Origin: Dichetophora obliterata
Lineage: Eukaryota > Arthropoda > Insecta > Diptera > Sciomyzidae
Assembly (NCBI GenBank): GCA_963920525.1
Contig: OY986435.1
Location: 95,180,283-95,244,282 of the forward strand
Length of the DNA stretch: 64,000 nt
Direction of reading: 5' to 3'
Shown here: positions 37,001-46,994 of the stretch, one piece after another
How positions within the stretch are numbered: position 1 is the first letter of the stretch
Layout: each line of letters begins with the position of its first letter
Made by a program: the position numbers and the translations under genes
The notes under the pieces: generated by a model
What the model saw: the letters and a program-made list of their open reading frames with translations, nothing else
What the model was told of the DNA's origin: nothing
Database searches by the model: none

Positions 37001-39698
37001 AGCTTAAGGTCAAAGTTAGAACAATTAATTGTTCTAACGAATTTTTCCAAAGAAACAACAACAACAACAAAGTTTTTTTCAATATGAAAAGGAAAAAATC
37101 ACTAGCTGATCTGATTGCAATTTCTACTCTGCTAAAAGCGTCATCAGAAATCTTTGTGATACCCGTGCAAGCGCGCGCTAACGCACTGCACCATCGGGGC
37201 GATGAGATTTGAAGCGTCAATTTCTCAGTTTTTCCTCCATTTCATAATGTCACATTTGTTGTTGTATTTCTGTTTTACTTTAGTTTCTATGCTTATGTTA
37301 TTATATGTAGTCCAACAGCCTGCTGGAAGTCTGCACTAACAAAGCATGTTTACTGAAGTTGTTTTTAGAATTTTTGCTGATTTTGTTTTCAGCTGTTTCC
37401 GTTTGGTCGAGCTCTACCATTTGATTAAAGTTTTTTCTAAATGACCTCTATATTAATTATGTTGACTTTATATGATTTAAATACAAATTCTAAATGTTTG
37501 ATAGTTTAAATCATACTTGATTTTAAATACAAATTCTAGTTGTTTGATAGTTTAAAATCGTTTATTGAGCTTAAGGTCAAAGTTAGAACAATTAATTGTT
37601 CTAACGAATTTTTCCAAAGAAACAACAACAACAACAAAGTTTTTTTCAATATGAAAAGGAAAAAATCACTAGCTGATCTGATTGCAATTTCTACTCTGCT
37701 AAAAGCGTCATCAGAAATCTTTGTGATACCCGTGCAAGCGCGCGCTAACGCACTGCACCATCGGGGCGATGAGATTTGAAGCGTCAATTTCTCAGTTTTT
37801 CCTCCATTTCATAATGTCACATTTGTTGTTGTATTTCTGTTTTACTTTAGTTTCTATGCTTATGTTATTATATGTAGTCCAACAGCCTGCTGGAAGTCTG
37901 CACTAACAAAGCATGTTTACTGAAGTTGTTTTTAGAATTTTTGCTGATTTTGTTTTCAGCTGTTTCCGTTTGGTCGAGCTCTACCATTTGATTAAAGTTT
38001 TTTCTAAATGACCTCTATATTAATTATGTTGACTTTATATGATTTAAATACAAATTCTAAATGTTTGATAGTTTAAATCATACTTGATTTTAAATACAAA
38101 TTCTAGTTGTTTGATAGTTTAAAATCGTTTATTGAGCTTAAGGTCAAAGTTAGAACAATTAATTGTTCTAACGAATTTTTCCAAAGAAACAACAACAACA
38201 ACAAAGTTTTTTCAATATGAAAAGGAAAAAATCACTAGCTGATCTGATTGCAATTTCTACTCTGCTAAAAGCGTCATCAGAAATCTTTGTGATACCCGTG
38301 CAAGCGCGCGCTAACGCACTGCACCATCGGGGCGATGAGATTTGAAGCGTCAATTTCTCAGTTTTTCCTCCATTTCATAATGTCACATTTGTTGTTGTAT
38401 TTCTGTTTTACTTTAGTTTCTATGCTTATGTTATTATATGTAGTCCAACAGCCTGCTGGAAGTCTGCACTAACAAAGCATGTTTACTGAAGTTGTTTTTA
38501 GAATTTTTGCTGATTTTGTTTTCAGCTGTTTCCGTTTGGTCGAGCTCTACCATTTGATTAAAGTTTTTTCTAAATGACCTCTATATTAATTATGTTGACT
38601 TTATATGATTTAAATACAAATTCTAAATGTTTGATAGTTTAAATCATACTTGATTTTAAATACAAATTCTAGTTGTTTGATAGTTTAAAATCGTTTATTG
38701 AGCTTAAGGTCAAAGTTAGAACAATTAATTGTTCTAACGAATTTTTCCAAAGAAACAACAACAACAACAAAGTTTTTTTCAATATGAAAAGGAAAAAATC
38801 ACTAGCTGATCTGATTGCAATTTCTACTCTGCTAAAAGCGTCATCAGAAATCTTTGTGATACCCGTGCAAGCGCGCGCTAACGCACTGCACCATCGGGGC
38901 GATGAGATTTGAAGCGTCAATTTCTCAGTTTTTCCTCCATTTCATAATGTCACATTTGTTGTTGTATTTCTGTTTTACTTTAGTTTCTATGCTTATGTTA
39001 TTATATGTAGTCCAACAGCCTGCTGGAAGTCTGCACTAACAAAGCATGTTTACTGAAGTTGTTTTTAGAATTTTTGCTGATTTTGTTTTCAGCTGTTTCC
39101 GTTTGGTCGAGCTCTACCATTTGATTAAAGTTTTTTCTAAATGACCTCTATATTAATTATGTTGACTTTATATGATTTAAATACAAATTCTAAATGTTTG
39201 ATAGTTTAAATCATACTTGATTTTAAATACAAATTCTAGTTGTTTGATAGTTTAAAATCGTTTATTGAGCTTAAGGTCAAAGTTAGAACAATTAATTGTT
39301 CTAACGAATTTTTCCAAAGAAACAACAACAACAACAAAGTTTTTTTCAATATGAAAAGGAAAAAATCACTAGCTGATCTGATTGCAATTTCTACTCTGCT
39401 AAAAGCGTCGTCAGAAATCTTTGTGATACCCGTGCAAGCGCGCGCTAACGCACTGCACCATCGGGGCGATGAGATTTGAAGCGTCAATTTCTCAGTTTTT
39501 CCTCCATTTCATAATGTCACATTTGTTGTTGTATTTCTGTTTTACTTTAGTTTCTATGCTTATGTTATTATATGTAGTCCAACAGCCTGCTGGAAGTCTG
39601 CACTAACAAAGCATGTTTACTGAAGTTGTTTTTAGAATTTTTGCTGATTTTGTTTTCAGCTGTTTCCGTTTGGTCGAGCTCTACCATTTGATTAAAGT
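34017..39698 (-). repeat. Satellite array, 10 tandem 567-bp units (antisense half)
   Basis: Ten head-to-tail copies, almost identical. Each contains two 44-bp subrepeats, a 22-bp perfect palindrome starting TTAGAACAATT, an (ACA)n run, a hammerhead-like motif, a GC-rich hairpin and a TTTCCGTTTGGTCGAGCTC segment. Differences are rare: an A-to-G change at about 36,009 and 39,409, and one T missing near 38,208. I label it minus because the A box and ribozyme-like motif read on the minus strand. Frames of 79 and 83 residues exist on both strands of every unit but overlap on opposite strands and look non-coding. Confidence 0.97.
34273..34317 (-). ncRNA. Hammerhead-like motif, first unit
   Basis: The reverse complement of this 45-bp stretch reads GAUUU - CUGAUGA - 16-nt stem-loop II - GAAA - UUGCAAUC - AGAUC, the arrangement of a type I hammerhead. 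It repeats about every 567 bp through the array. Details are given for the unit at 41,784. Confidence 0.35.
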
Positions 39699-39710
39699 AC
39701 TAGAATTTGT
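39690..39710. other. Inversion junction of the satellite array
   Basis: The direct half runs normally to ATTTGATTAAAGT, where the next unit should continue with TTTTTCTAAATGACC. Instead the sequence switches to the inverted strand at CTAGAATTTGTATTTAAA, a position more than 100 bp further into the unit. The junction is therefore not a perfect palindrome: roughly 100 bp of one arm is missing. Microhomology, if any, is 1-3 bases. Confidence 0.9.
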
Positions 39711-41735
39711 ATTTAAAATCAAGTATGATTTAAACTATCAAACATTTAGAATTTGTATTTAAATCATATAAAGTCAACATAATTAATTTAGAGGTCATTT
39801 AGAAAAAACTTTAATCAAATGGTAGAGCTCGACCAAACGGAAACAGCTGAAAACAAAATCAGCAAAAATTCTAAAAACAACTTCAGTAAACATGCTTTGT
39901 TAGTGCAGACTTCCAGCAGGCTGTTGGACTACATATAATAACATAAGCATAGAAACTAAAGTAAAACAGAAATACAACAACAAATGTGACATTATGAAAT
40001 GGAGGAAAAACTGAGAAATTGACGCTTCAAATCTCATCGCCCCGATGGTGCAGTGCGTTAGCGCGCGCTTGCACGGGTATCACAAAGATTTCTGATGACG
40101 CTTTTAGCAGAGTAGAAATTGCAATCAGATCAGCTAGTGATTTTTTCCTTTTCATATTGAAAAAAACTTTGTTGTTGTTTCTTTGGAAAAATTCGTTAGA
40201 ACAATTAATTGTTCTAACTTTGACCTTAAGCTCAATAAACGATTTTAAACTATCAAACAACTAGAATTTGTATTTAAAATCAAGTATGATTTAAACTATC
40301 AAACATTTAGAATTTGTATTTAAATCATATAAAGTCAACATAATTAATATAGAGGTCATTTAGAAAAAACTTTAATCAAATGGTAGAGCTCGACCAAACG
40401 GAAACAGCTGAAAACAAAATCAGCAAAAATTCTAAAAACAACTTCAGTAAACATGCTTTGTTAGTGCAGACTTCCAGCAGGCTGTTGGACTACATATAAT
40501 AACATAAGCATAGAAACTAAAGTAAAACAGAAATACAACAACAAATGTGACATTATGAAATGGAGGAAAAACTGAGAAATTGACGCTTCAAATCTCATCG
40601 CCCCGATGGTGCAGTGCGTTAGCGCGCGCTTGCACGGGTATCACAAAGATTTCTGATGACGCTTTTAGCAGAGTAGAAATTGCAATCAGATCAGCTAGTG
40701 ATTTTTTCCTTTTCATATTGAAAAAAAAACTTTGTTGTTGTTGTTGTTTCTTTGGAAAAATTCGTTAGAACAATTAATTGTTCTAACTTTGACCTTAAGC
40801 TCAATAAACGATTTTAAACTATCAAACAACTAGAATTTGTATTTAAAATCAAGTATGATTTAAACTATCAAACATTTAGAATTTGTATTTAAATCATATA
40901 AAGTCAACATAATTAATATAGAGGTCATTTAGAAAAAACTTTAATCAAATGGTAGAGCTCGACCAAACGGAAACAGCTGAAAACAAAATCAGCAAAAATT
41001 CTAAAAACAACTTCAGTAAACATGCTTTGTTAGTGCAGACTTCCAGCAGGCTGTTGGACTACATATAATAACATAAGCATAGAAACTAAAGTAAAACAGA
41101 AATACAACAACAAATGTGACATTATGAAATGGAGGAAAAACTGAGAAATTGACGCTTCAAATCTCATCGCCCCGATGGTGCAGTGCGTTAGCGCGCGCTT
41201 GCACGGGTATCACAAAGATTTCTGATGACGCTTTTAGCAGAGTAGAAATTCCAATCAGATCAGCTAGTGATTTTTTCCTTTTCATATTGAAAAAAACTTT
41301 GTTGTTGTTGTTGTTTCTTTGGAAAAATTCGTTAGAACAATTAATTGTTCTAACTTTGACCTTAAGCTCAATAAACGATTTTAAACTATCAAACAACTAG
41401 AATTTGTATTTAAAATCAAGTATGATTTAAACTATCAAACATTTAGAATTTGTATTTAAATCATATAAAGTCAACATAATTAATATAGAGGTCATTTAGA
41501 AAAAACTTTAATCAAATGGTAGAGCTCGACCAAACGGAAACAGCTGAAAACAAAATCAGCAAAAATTCTAAAAACAACTTCAGTAAACATGCTTTGTTAG
41601 TGCAGACTTCCAGCAGGCTGTTGGACTACATATAATAACATAAGCATAGAAACTAAAGTAAAACAGAAATACAACAACAAATGTGACATTATGAAATGGA
41701 GGAAAAACTGAGAAATTGACGCTTCAAATCTCATC

Positions 41736-41843
41736 GCCCCGATGGTGCAGTGCGTTAGCGCGCGCTTGCACGGGTATCACAAAGATTTCTGATGACGCTT
41801 TTAGCAGAGTAGAAATTGCAATCAGATCAGCTAGTGATTTTTT
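41736..41843 (+). promoter_or_regulatory. tRNA-like A box, GC hairpin and T6 run in each unit
   Basis: In the sense strand each unit has GCCCCGATGGTGCAGTGCG: TGGTGCAGTGCG (41,743-41,754) fits the pol III A box and resembles a tRNA D arm. GTGCA-GTGCG pairs with CGCGC-T-TGCAC (41,746-41,771) as a 10-bp hairpin with one bulge. A T6 run at 41,838-41,843 could terminate pol III about 108 nt later. I find no convincing B box, so this is either a decayed tRNA-derived head or a coincidence. Confidence 0.3.
41784..41828 (+). ncRNA. Candidate type I hammerhead ribozyme in the satellite unit
   Basis: Read 5' to 3': stem I 5' strand GAUUU (41,784), core CUGAUGA (41,789-41,795), stem-loop II (41,796-41,811; C-G, U-A, U-G, U-A closing a UAGC loop, with a G-U and a C-A mismatch at the base), GAAA (41,812-41,815), palindromic AUUGCAAU as stem III, predicted cleavage after the C of AAUC (41,823), and stem I 3' strand AGAUC pairing with GAUUU (5 bp, one G-U). 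A zero-loop palindromic stem III would act only as a dimer between adjacent units, a mode known for short-stem-III hammerheads. Weak points are the C-A base of stem II, where known ribozymes have a pair, and that I found it by eye. Confidence 0.35.
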
Positions 41844-41898
41844 CCTTTTCATATTGAAAAAAACTTTGTTGTTGTTGTTGTTTCTTTGGAAAAATTCG

Positions 41899-41920
41899 TT
41901 AGAACAATTAATTGTTCTAA
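41899..41920. repeat. 22-bp perfect palindrome present in each unit
   Basis: TTAGAACAATT followed by its exact complement. It is present in all complete units of both halves. The solo copy at 28,763 breaks off inside this palindrome, so it could be a recombination or breakage point. Confidence 0.85.
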
Positions 41921-44880
41921 CTTTGACCTTAAGCTCAATAAACGATTTTAAACTATCAAACAACTAGAATTTGTATTTAAAATCAAGTATGATTTAAACT
42001 ATCAAACATTTAGAATTTGTATTTAAATCATATAAAGTCAACATAATTAATATAGAGGTCATTTAGAAAAAACTTTAATCAAATGGTAGAGCTCGACCAA
42101 ACGGAAACAGCTGAAAACAAAATCAGCAAAAATTCTAAAAACAACTTCAGTAAACATGCTTTGTTAGTGCAGACTTCCAGCAGGCTGTTGGACTACATAT
42201 AATAACATAAGCATAGAAACTAAAGTAAAACAGAAATACAACAACAAATGTGACATTATGAAATGGAGGAAAAACTGAGAAATTGACGCTTCAAATCTCA
42301 TCGCCCCGATGGTGCAGTGCGTTAGCGCGCGCTTGCACGGGTATCACAAAGATTTCTGATGACGCTTTTAGCAGAGTAGAAATTGCAATCAGATCAGCTA
42401 GTGATTTTTTCCTTTTCATATTGAAAAAAACTTTGTTGTTGTTGTTGTTTCTTTGGAAAAATTCGTTAGAACAATTAATTGTTCTAACTTTGACCTTAAG
42501 CTCAATAAACGATTTTAAACTATCAAACAACTAGAATTTGTATTTAAAATCAAGTATGATTTAAACTATCAAACATTTAGAATTTGTATTTAAATCATAT
42601 AAAGTCAACATAATTAATATAGAGGTCATTTAGAAAAAACTTTAATCAAATGGTAGAGCTCGACCAAACGGAAACAGCTGAAAACAAAATCAGCAAAAAT
42701 TCTAAAAACAACTTCAGTAAACATGCTTTGTTAGTGCAGACTTCCAGCAGGCTGTTGGACTACATATAATAACATAAGCATAGAAACTAAAGTAAAACAG
42801 AAATACAACAACAAATGTGACATTATGAAATGGAGGAAAAACTGAGAAATTGACGCTTCAAATCTCATCGCCCCGATGGTGCAGTGCGTTAGCGCGCGCT
42901 TGCACGGGTATCACAAAGATTTCTGATGACGCTTTTAGCAGAGTAGAAATTGCAATCAGATCAGCTAGTGATTTTTTCCTTTTCATATTGAAAAAAACTT
43001 TGTTGTTGTTGTTGTTTCTTTGGAAAAATTCGTTAGAACAATTAATTGTTCTAACTTTGACCTTAAGCTCAATAAACGATTTTAAACTATCAAACAACTA
43101 GAATTTGTATTTAAAATCAAGTATGATTTAAACTATCAAACATTTAGAATTTGTATTTAAATCATATAAAGTCAACATAATTAATATAGAGGTCATTTAG
43201 AAAAAACTTTAATCAAATGGTAGAGCTCGACCAAACGGAAACAGCTGAAAACAAAATCAGCAAAAATTCTAAAAACAACTTCAGTAAACATGCTTTGTTA
43301 GTGCAGACTTCCAGCAGGCTGTTGGACTACATATAATAACATAAGCATAGAAACTAAAGTAAAACAGAAATACAACAACAAATGTGACATTATGAAATGG
43401 AGGAAAAACTGAGAAATTGACGCTTCAAATCTCATCGCCCCGATGGTGCAGTGCGTTAGCGCGCGCTTGCACGGGTATCACAAAGATTTCTGATGACGCT
43501 TTTAGCAGAGTAGAAATTGCAATCAGATCAGCTAGTGATTTTTTCCTTTTCATATTGAAAAAAAAACTTTGTTGTTGTTGTTGTTTCTTTGGAAAAATTC
43601 GTTAGAACAATTAATTGTTCTAACTTTGACCTTAAGCTCAATAAACGATTTTAAACTATCAAACAACTAGAATTTGTATTTAAAATCAAGTATGATTTAA
43701 ACTATCAAACATTTAGAATTTGTATTTAAATCATATAAAGTCAACATAATTAATTTAGAGGTCATTTAGAAAAAACTTTAATCAAATGGTAGAGCTCGAC
43801 CAAACGGAAACAGCTGAAAACAAAATCAGCAAAAATTCTAAAAACAACTTCAAACATGCTTTGTTAGTGCAGACTTCCAGCAGGCTGTTGGACTACATAT
43901 AATAACATAAGCATAGAAACTAAAGTAAAACAGAAATACAACAACAAATGTGACATTATGAAATGGAGGAAAAACTGAGAAATTGACGCTTCAAATCTCA
44001 TCGCCCCGATGGTGCAGTGCGTTAGCGCGCGCTTGCACGGGTATCACAAAGATTTCTGATGACGCTTTTAGCAGAGTAGAAATTGCAATCAGATCAGCTA
44101 GTGATTTTTTCCTTTTCATATTGAAAAAAACTTTGTTGTTGTTGTTGTTTCTTTGGAAAAATTCGTTAGAACAATTAATTGTTCTAACTTTGACCTTAAG
44201 CTCAATAAACGATTTTAAACTATCAAACAACTAGAATTTGTATTTAAAATCAAGTATGATTTAAACTATCAAACATTTAGAATTTGTATTTAAATCATAT
44301 AAAGTCAACATAATTAATATAGAGGTCATTTAGAAAAAACTTTAATCAAATGGTAGAGCTCGACCAAACGGAAACAGCTGAAAACAAAATCAGCAAAAAT
44401 TCTAAAAACAACTTCAGTAAACATGCTTTGTTAGTGCAGACTTCCAGCAGGCTGTTGGACTACATATAATAACATAAGCATAGAAACTAAAGTAAAACAG
44501 AAATACAACAACAAATGTGACATTATGAAATGGAGGAAAAACTGAGAAATTGACGCTTCAAATCTCATCGCCCCGATGGTGCAGTGCGTTAGCGCGCGCT
44601 TGCACGGGTATCACAAAGATTTCTGATGACGCTTTTAGCAGAGTAGAAATTGCAATCAGATCAGCTAGTGATTTTTTCCTTTTCATATTGAAAAAAACTT
44701 TGTTGTTGTTGTTGTTTCTTTGGAAAAATTCGTTAGAACAATTAATTGTTCTAACTTTGACCTTAAGCTCAATAAACGATTTTAAACTATCAAACAACTA
44801 GAATTTGTATTTAAAATCAAGTATGATTTAAACTATCAAACATTTAGAATTTGTATTTAAATCATATAAAGTCAACATAA

Positions 44881-44894
44881 GTAATTTTATAACT
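44881..44894 (+). repeat. Right 14-bp direct repeat flanking the array
   Basis: GTAATTTTATAACT, identical to and in the same orientation as 34,003-34,016, starts at the first base after the array. Removing one copy and the array gives a continuous AT-rich sequence reading AAGTAATTTTATAACTTAAA. Confidence 0.8.
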
Positions 44895-45284
44895 TAAAAC
44901 ATAGCTTAAAAGATTTTATAGCTTAAAAAAATTTCACGAAACAATTTCAATTGGCGCCATTTTACGTTTGACTCGTCTGCTGTCAGAATCAGCTGTTTTG
45001 TGCTCGAAACTTGCTAGAAGCTGTTTCCGTACTTTTGCTAATATTCTGTAACAGTGGTTTTATCTTATGGCTGAGGTCAGCTCAGCCGTGCCAGGATCGA
45101 GTGAAAGATCCACAAACTTTCATCAAATGAGAACGCAGTTGGTGTTGGTTTAATATTATAATTCTGTATTTTATTGATTTATTCTCCTTAAAAATACTTA
45201 ATGCAGCGTAACGTCAGCAGTTTGGGTAACAGTGAATGTAAGCGGTCGAATGGTCGGAGGTTGTAGGTCCAGCTGGCGGCAAAA

Positions 45285-45585
45285 TCGGTATTCGGTTAAT
45301 CGGTAAATCGGTGAATCGGTGAATAGGTAATCGGTAATTCGGTAGATCGGTATTCGGTAATCGGTGGATCGGTAAATCGGTGAATCGGTTATCAGCAATC
45401 GGTAATCGGTAGATCGGTAAATCGGAAGATCGGTGAATCGGTAATCAGTATTCGGTAGATCGGTATTCGGTAGATCGGTAAATCGGAAGATCGGTAAGTC
45501 GGTGAATTGGTGAATCCTGCCAGGGCCCCTAAAGCGAAGATCGGTAATCGGTAGATCGGTAAATCGGTGAATCCTGCCAGGGCCC
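45285..45585. repeat. ATCGGTAA minisatellite
   Basis: Degenerate 7-9 bp repeats (AATCGGTAA, GATCGGTGA, TATTCGGTA). The motif GAATCCTGCCAGGGCCCCTAAAGC, here split as GAATCCTGCC + AGGGCCCCTAAAGC, occurs twice at its right end (about 45,513 and 45,570). The long minus-strand frame through it is a product of the repeat and is not a gene. Confidence 0.9.
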
Positions 45586-45626
45586 CTAAAGCAAGACTGC
45601 CTTATTAATATTTTTAGAAAGTTAAT

Positions 45627-46011
45627 ATATGCCGGACTGCGTTGGACGAACCAAAGACAGATTCTCAACGCAAGTGCGACGTCATCAAACGGAGACTCAA
45701 AGGGAAGAACCAGCAAGCTGGCTCGCCATCGAGTCCCTGCAACCAAACCAAGCAAATCCCAATTAGAGTATGCCGACTGCGTTGGACGAACCAAAGTTTG
45801 GTTCTCACCGCAAGTGCGACATCTCAAGCAGAGACTCAAAGGGAAGAAACAGCAAGCTAGCTCGCCATTGAGTCACTGCGACCAAAAATATAGAGTATGC
45901 CGACTGCGTTGGACGAACCACGGACTGGTTCTCACCGCAAGTGCGACATCTCAAGCAGAGACTCAAAGGGAAGAACCAGCAAGCTGGCTCGCCATTGAGT
46001 CATTAAGTATA
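45627..46011. repeat. Three tandem GC-rich units of about 117-141 bp
   Basis: Units begin at 45,627, 45,768 and 45,895 with TATGCCG-ACTGCGTTGGACG and contain TCTCACCGCAAGTGCGACAT and AGCAAGCTGGCTCGCCAT. They are 80-90% similar by eye. No consistent reading frame is kept across units. They lie inside the 33,690-46,599 element. Confidence 0.85.
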
Positions 46012-46270
46012 GCTTACCTAAAGCAAGACTGCTTTGGTTGGTTTTGTGTCGCACTTTTATTCGATATGGACAGAAAACCAGTTGGGAATTATACGTTCAG
46101 TTTTGTCTTTGGCCTGCCTGGCTATGCATAGATAGGTGGTGTGCGTATTAATTAGTGGCTTATGCAGTAGTGCGGTTGTGTGTTGTCATTTAGTTTTATT
46201 GAGTAGGTATGTAGCGTGTGTTTGTTTCTATGGTCTGGTGTCGTAGTGCGGTTGTGTGTTATTGCTGCTT

Positions 46271-46503
46271 TAATAATAATAAGTAGAAATATTTAAGTAG
46301 TACAATATGAATATATATATATCGATAATATTTAATATTATAGTTTACGTAGTGTATAAAAATATAATATTTGTAACGTCTTTATATTTATAATAATAAG
46401 TAGGAATATTTGAGTGATATAATATGAACATATATGTACATCGAAATTATTTAATATTATAGTTTATTTAGTATATAAAAAGTATATAATATTTGTAACG
46501 TCA
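46271..46503. repeat. Two tandem AT-rich units of about 117 bp
   Basis: Each unit starts TAATAATAAGTAGRAATATTT and ends ATAATATTTGTAACGTC. They are close to the right end of the 33,690-46,599 element. Non-coding. Confidence 0.8.
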
Positions 46504-46739
46504 CGTTACAATTCTCAAATTTCATTTTTACTCTCTCAGTTCGAGCTTACCAGAAGTTACACAAATCTTACACAGTGTAGAGTACGGAAACAGACCTAAT
46601 ACAATAAAGGTGATACGTACCGTAAAGGTGTGTATCTTTTAAATATGTTTTATAATTGTTTGTTTTTGTATTTTATAATGTAGAAGTGTATACATTACAA
46701 CTTTATAGTTAAACCAAATTTTTAATTTTAATCGCTTTC

Positions 46740-46985
46740 AATAAAATTTTAAAAAATTCCAAGGTGCTATTTTTTTGTCTCGGAGTGTATATATATCTTC
46801 TATACTATTATATAAAAGGGTTCTTACGTATCTGCGACGACGCTAAACGTAAAAACTACTGAATCGATTTTAGTAATTCTTTTACTAATATAAAGCCGCA
46901 TGTTTAACTTAAAATCTTCCATCCTTATTTTTAAAACCACTCTTAAAACGACACATAAATATCATTGCTTCATTAAATTGTTAGA
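46740..46985. repeat. Fragments of dispersed repeats
   Basis: A Tc1-like end facing left (GTGCTATTTTTTTGTC then CGGAGTGTA) lies at 46,763-46,790. It is followed by CTATACTATTATATAAAAGG, the start of the repeat seen in longer form at 49,847. Confidence 0.5.
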
Positions 46986-46994
46986 CACAAGCAG

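Larger units (their letters stand above)
39699..44880 (+). repeat. Satellite array, 9 tandem units in inverted orientation (sense half)
   Basis: About 9.1 copies, in the orientation where the A box, hammerhead-like motif and T run read left to right. Private variants: a shorter GTT run in the first unit (about 40,171), longer A runs at 40,720 and 43,557, GAAATTCCAATC instead of GAAATTGCAATC at 41,246, an AGTA deletion at about 43,850, and AATTTAG for AATATAG at 39,785 and 43,753. None mirrors a variant in the other half. Confidence 0.97.
33690..46599. mobile_element. 12.9-kb TIR-bounded element hosting the satellite array
   Basis: The left end TTAGGTCTGTTTCCGTACTC plus ACACTGTGT matches the right end in inverted orientation (about 29 bp, one 1-bp indel). 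TA flanks both sides (33,688-33,689 and 46,600-46,601). Subtracting the 10.9 kb array and its 14-bp repeat leaves about 2.0 kb, an ordinary size for a non-autonomous DNA transposon. No transposase remains. Short GCTGTTTCCGTACT motifs recur inside near both ends (33,740 and 45,020). Confidence 0.6.

Noticed and set aside
41736..41811. A functional tRNA gene in each unit
   Set aside because: The D-arm-like part is good, but no anticodon arm, T arm or B box follows. At most it is a tRNA-derived fragment.
41784..41828. C/D-box snoRNA (UGAUGA and CUGA)
   Set aside because: The C box lacks the preceding purine, no D box lies at a suitable 3' position, and no terminal stem brackets it.
34138..44801. 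Repeated 79- and 83-residue ORFs in every satellite unit
   Set aside because: They lie on opposite strands over the same bases, one starts on TTG, they break with any indel (as near 38,208, 40,720 and 43,557), and they resemble no protein. They reflect the homogeneous satellite, not coding selection.
34017..44880. CRISPR-like array
   Set aside because: Repeat units are 567 bp and contiguous, with no unique spacers and no cas genes, in a eukaryotic genome.
45198..45839. 213-residue minus-strand ORF
   Set aside because: It runs through the ATCGGTAA minisatellite and the GC-rich tandem units. The product is a low-complexity TDLPIYR-type repeat that changes with unit length.
28707..46790. One giant 18-kb Tc1 element from 28,707 to 46,790
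   Set aside because: Tc1-like ends face each other at these places, but the end at 32,395 is a better partner for 28,707 and the ends are too diverged to pair with confidence.
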